Assembly: GCA_039798005.1 (NCBI GenBank)
Contig: JBDKGV010000211.1
Location: 1 to 6,060 of the forward strand
DNA: 6,060 nucleotides
Source of the DNA: JBDKGV01 sp039798005
Lineage (GTDB): Bacteria; Fibrobacterota; Fibrobacteria; UBA5070
Reading direction: 5' to 3'
Position numbers and translations under genes: made by a program. The notes below the pieces were generated by a model. The model had not been told where the DNA came from. It did no database searches and saw nothing but the letters and a program-made list of their open reading frames with translations. Shown here piece after piece: positions 5,381 to 6,060 of the stretch; positions within the stretch are counted from its first letter, which is position 1, and every line of letters starts with the position of its first letter.

Positions 5381-6060
5381 ATGGAGATCGGTTTCGACTA
5401 CGACGACTATCGCGAGGTCCTGAAGGCGGCCTTCGATTTTCGCAAGGCCACCTCTCCCCAATTCTCCTACAAGGTCCTGGCCGACCTCCTCGGGATCGAC
5501 ACCGCGGGCACCTTCCGCGTCCTCAACAAGGAACGGCACCTTCCCGCCCGGTGCGTGTCGCGCGCAATCGACTTCCTGGGTCTGACGGGTCGCGCCGCGG
5601 AGCATTTCGTGCTCATGACATCCTACGGCCGCGAGCTGCGCAAGTCGGCCCGGCAGGAGATCCTCCGAAAGGCGATGGAACTGCGCGACGTCCCCCGCCG
5701 GCAACTGAAGAACGAGGAACTCGCCTTCTTCCGTGACTGGTGGGTGGTGGCGGTCCGGCTCGCCGTCGAGGTCCTCGAGGGGCGTGCCGTCCCCGAGGAG
5801 ATCGCCGCCCGCATCGTTCCGCCCGTCAAGCCCGACGACGTGCGCGCGGCGTTGGATCTCCTGCTCTCCTTGGGCATCGCCCGGAAAGCGCAGGGGGGAA
5901 AGCTCAGCATCGTCGACCAGCACATCACCGTCGACGGCGAGAACGGACGCAGGGCCGTGGCCGACTACCAACGCAAGATCTTCGAACTGGCATCCGAGTC
6001 GGTGGACCGATTCCCTCGGGAACTGCGCGACATCTCCACCCTGTCGGTGACGGTCGACGC
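5381..6060 (+). CDS. TIGR02147-family (DUF4423-type) putative transcriptional regulator, C-terminus outside window
   Basis: The frame opens with ATG at 5381 and runs off the end of the window, giving 226 visible residues; family members are usually around 270-280, so roughly the last 50 are missing. The start agrees with the family's typical N-terminus: 'FDYDDYREVLKAAFDFRK' (5-22) matches the usual aromatic-rich 'YxDYRxYLxxxxxxRK' opening. Residues ~28-66 ('SYKVLADLLGIDTAGTFRVLNKERHLPARC...') look like a Cro/C1-type helix-turn-helix. The rest fits the DUF4423 region: 'FFRDWWVVAVRLAVEV' (115-130), 'IAARIVPPVKPDDVRAALDLLLSLGIARK' (141-169), a winged-helix-like stretch, and 'RFPRELRDISTLSVTVD' (210-226), a family hallmark. 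This family was defined as a large paralogous set in Fibrobacter succinogenes, and its members' targets are mostly unknown. It sits 94 bp after the GH43 gene on the same strand, with an operator-like dyad in between. No Shine-Dalgarno sequence is evident. Control of the neighbouring enzymes is inference. Confidence 0.88.
   Translation, partial: MEIGFDYDDYREVLKAAFDFRKATSPQFSYKVLADLLGIDTAGTFRVLNKERHLPARCVSRAIDFLGLTGRAAEHFVLMTSYGRELRKSARQEILRKAMELRDVPRRQLKNEELAFFRDWWVVAVRLAVEVLEGRAVPEEIAARIVPPVKPDDVRAALDLLLSLGIARKAQGGKLSIVDQHITVDGENGRRAVADYQRKIFELASESVDRFPRELRDISTLSVTVD

Noticed and set aside
5018..5971. Minus-strand open frame spanning the end of GH43, the gap and the regulator gene
   Set aside because: It is in reverse-complement register with the TIGR02147-family gene, runs through the gap with the dyads, and has no domain match. 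The plus-strand frames explain both genes.

Overview
The window is GC-rich bacterial DNA. It holds four protein genes, two of them cut by the window edges, and three short gaps that carry clear dyad-symmetric DNA. The best taxonomic clue is the last gene, a member of the TIGR02147 (DUF4423-type) family, which is greatly expanded in Fibrobacter. The two complete enzymes also end in Fibrobacterota/Bacteroidota-style C-terminal domains that resemble type IX secretion sorting signals. I infer a GC-rich member of the Fibrobacterota rather than rumen F. succinogenes, which has lower GC. The sequence alone does not prove this.

Layout: (1) 2-667 (+) is the C-terminal part of a BNR_4-type beta-propeller protein, a fold found in rhamnosidases/lyases acting on rhamnose-uronate linkages. 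(2) 668-787 is a convergent gap with a strong 10-bp hairpin, probably a shared transcription end. (3) 788-3457 (-) is a secreted GH127 (DUF1680) beta-L-arabinofuranosidase with the cysteine/glutamate active-site set, an extra C-terminal beta domain and a sorting-like tail. (4) 3458-3696 is a divergent promoter region with a cluster of three 15-bp dyads. (5) 3697-5286 (+) is a secreted GH43 enzyme with a CBM6 domain and a sorting-like tail. (6) 5287-5380 is a short gap with another copy of the same dyad. (7) From 5381 (+) to the window end is the TIGR02147-family putative regulator, which lacks only its C-terminus.

Taken together this looks like part of a plant-polysaccharide locus. GH43 and GH127 would remove arabinose from a branched glycan such as pectic arabinan or arabinogalactan, and the BNR_4 protein may act on a rhamnose/uronate-containing part of it. 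The most interesting signal is non-coding: the dyad TTGCCR-N3-TGGCAM occurs twice between the two enzyme genes and once in front of the putative regulator, each time with the same asymmetric flank. This suggests one operator controlling the enzymes and the regulator, with the regulator possibly controlling itself.
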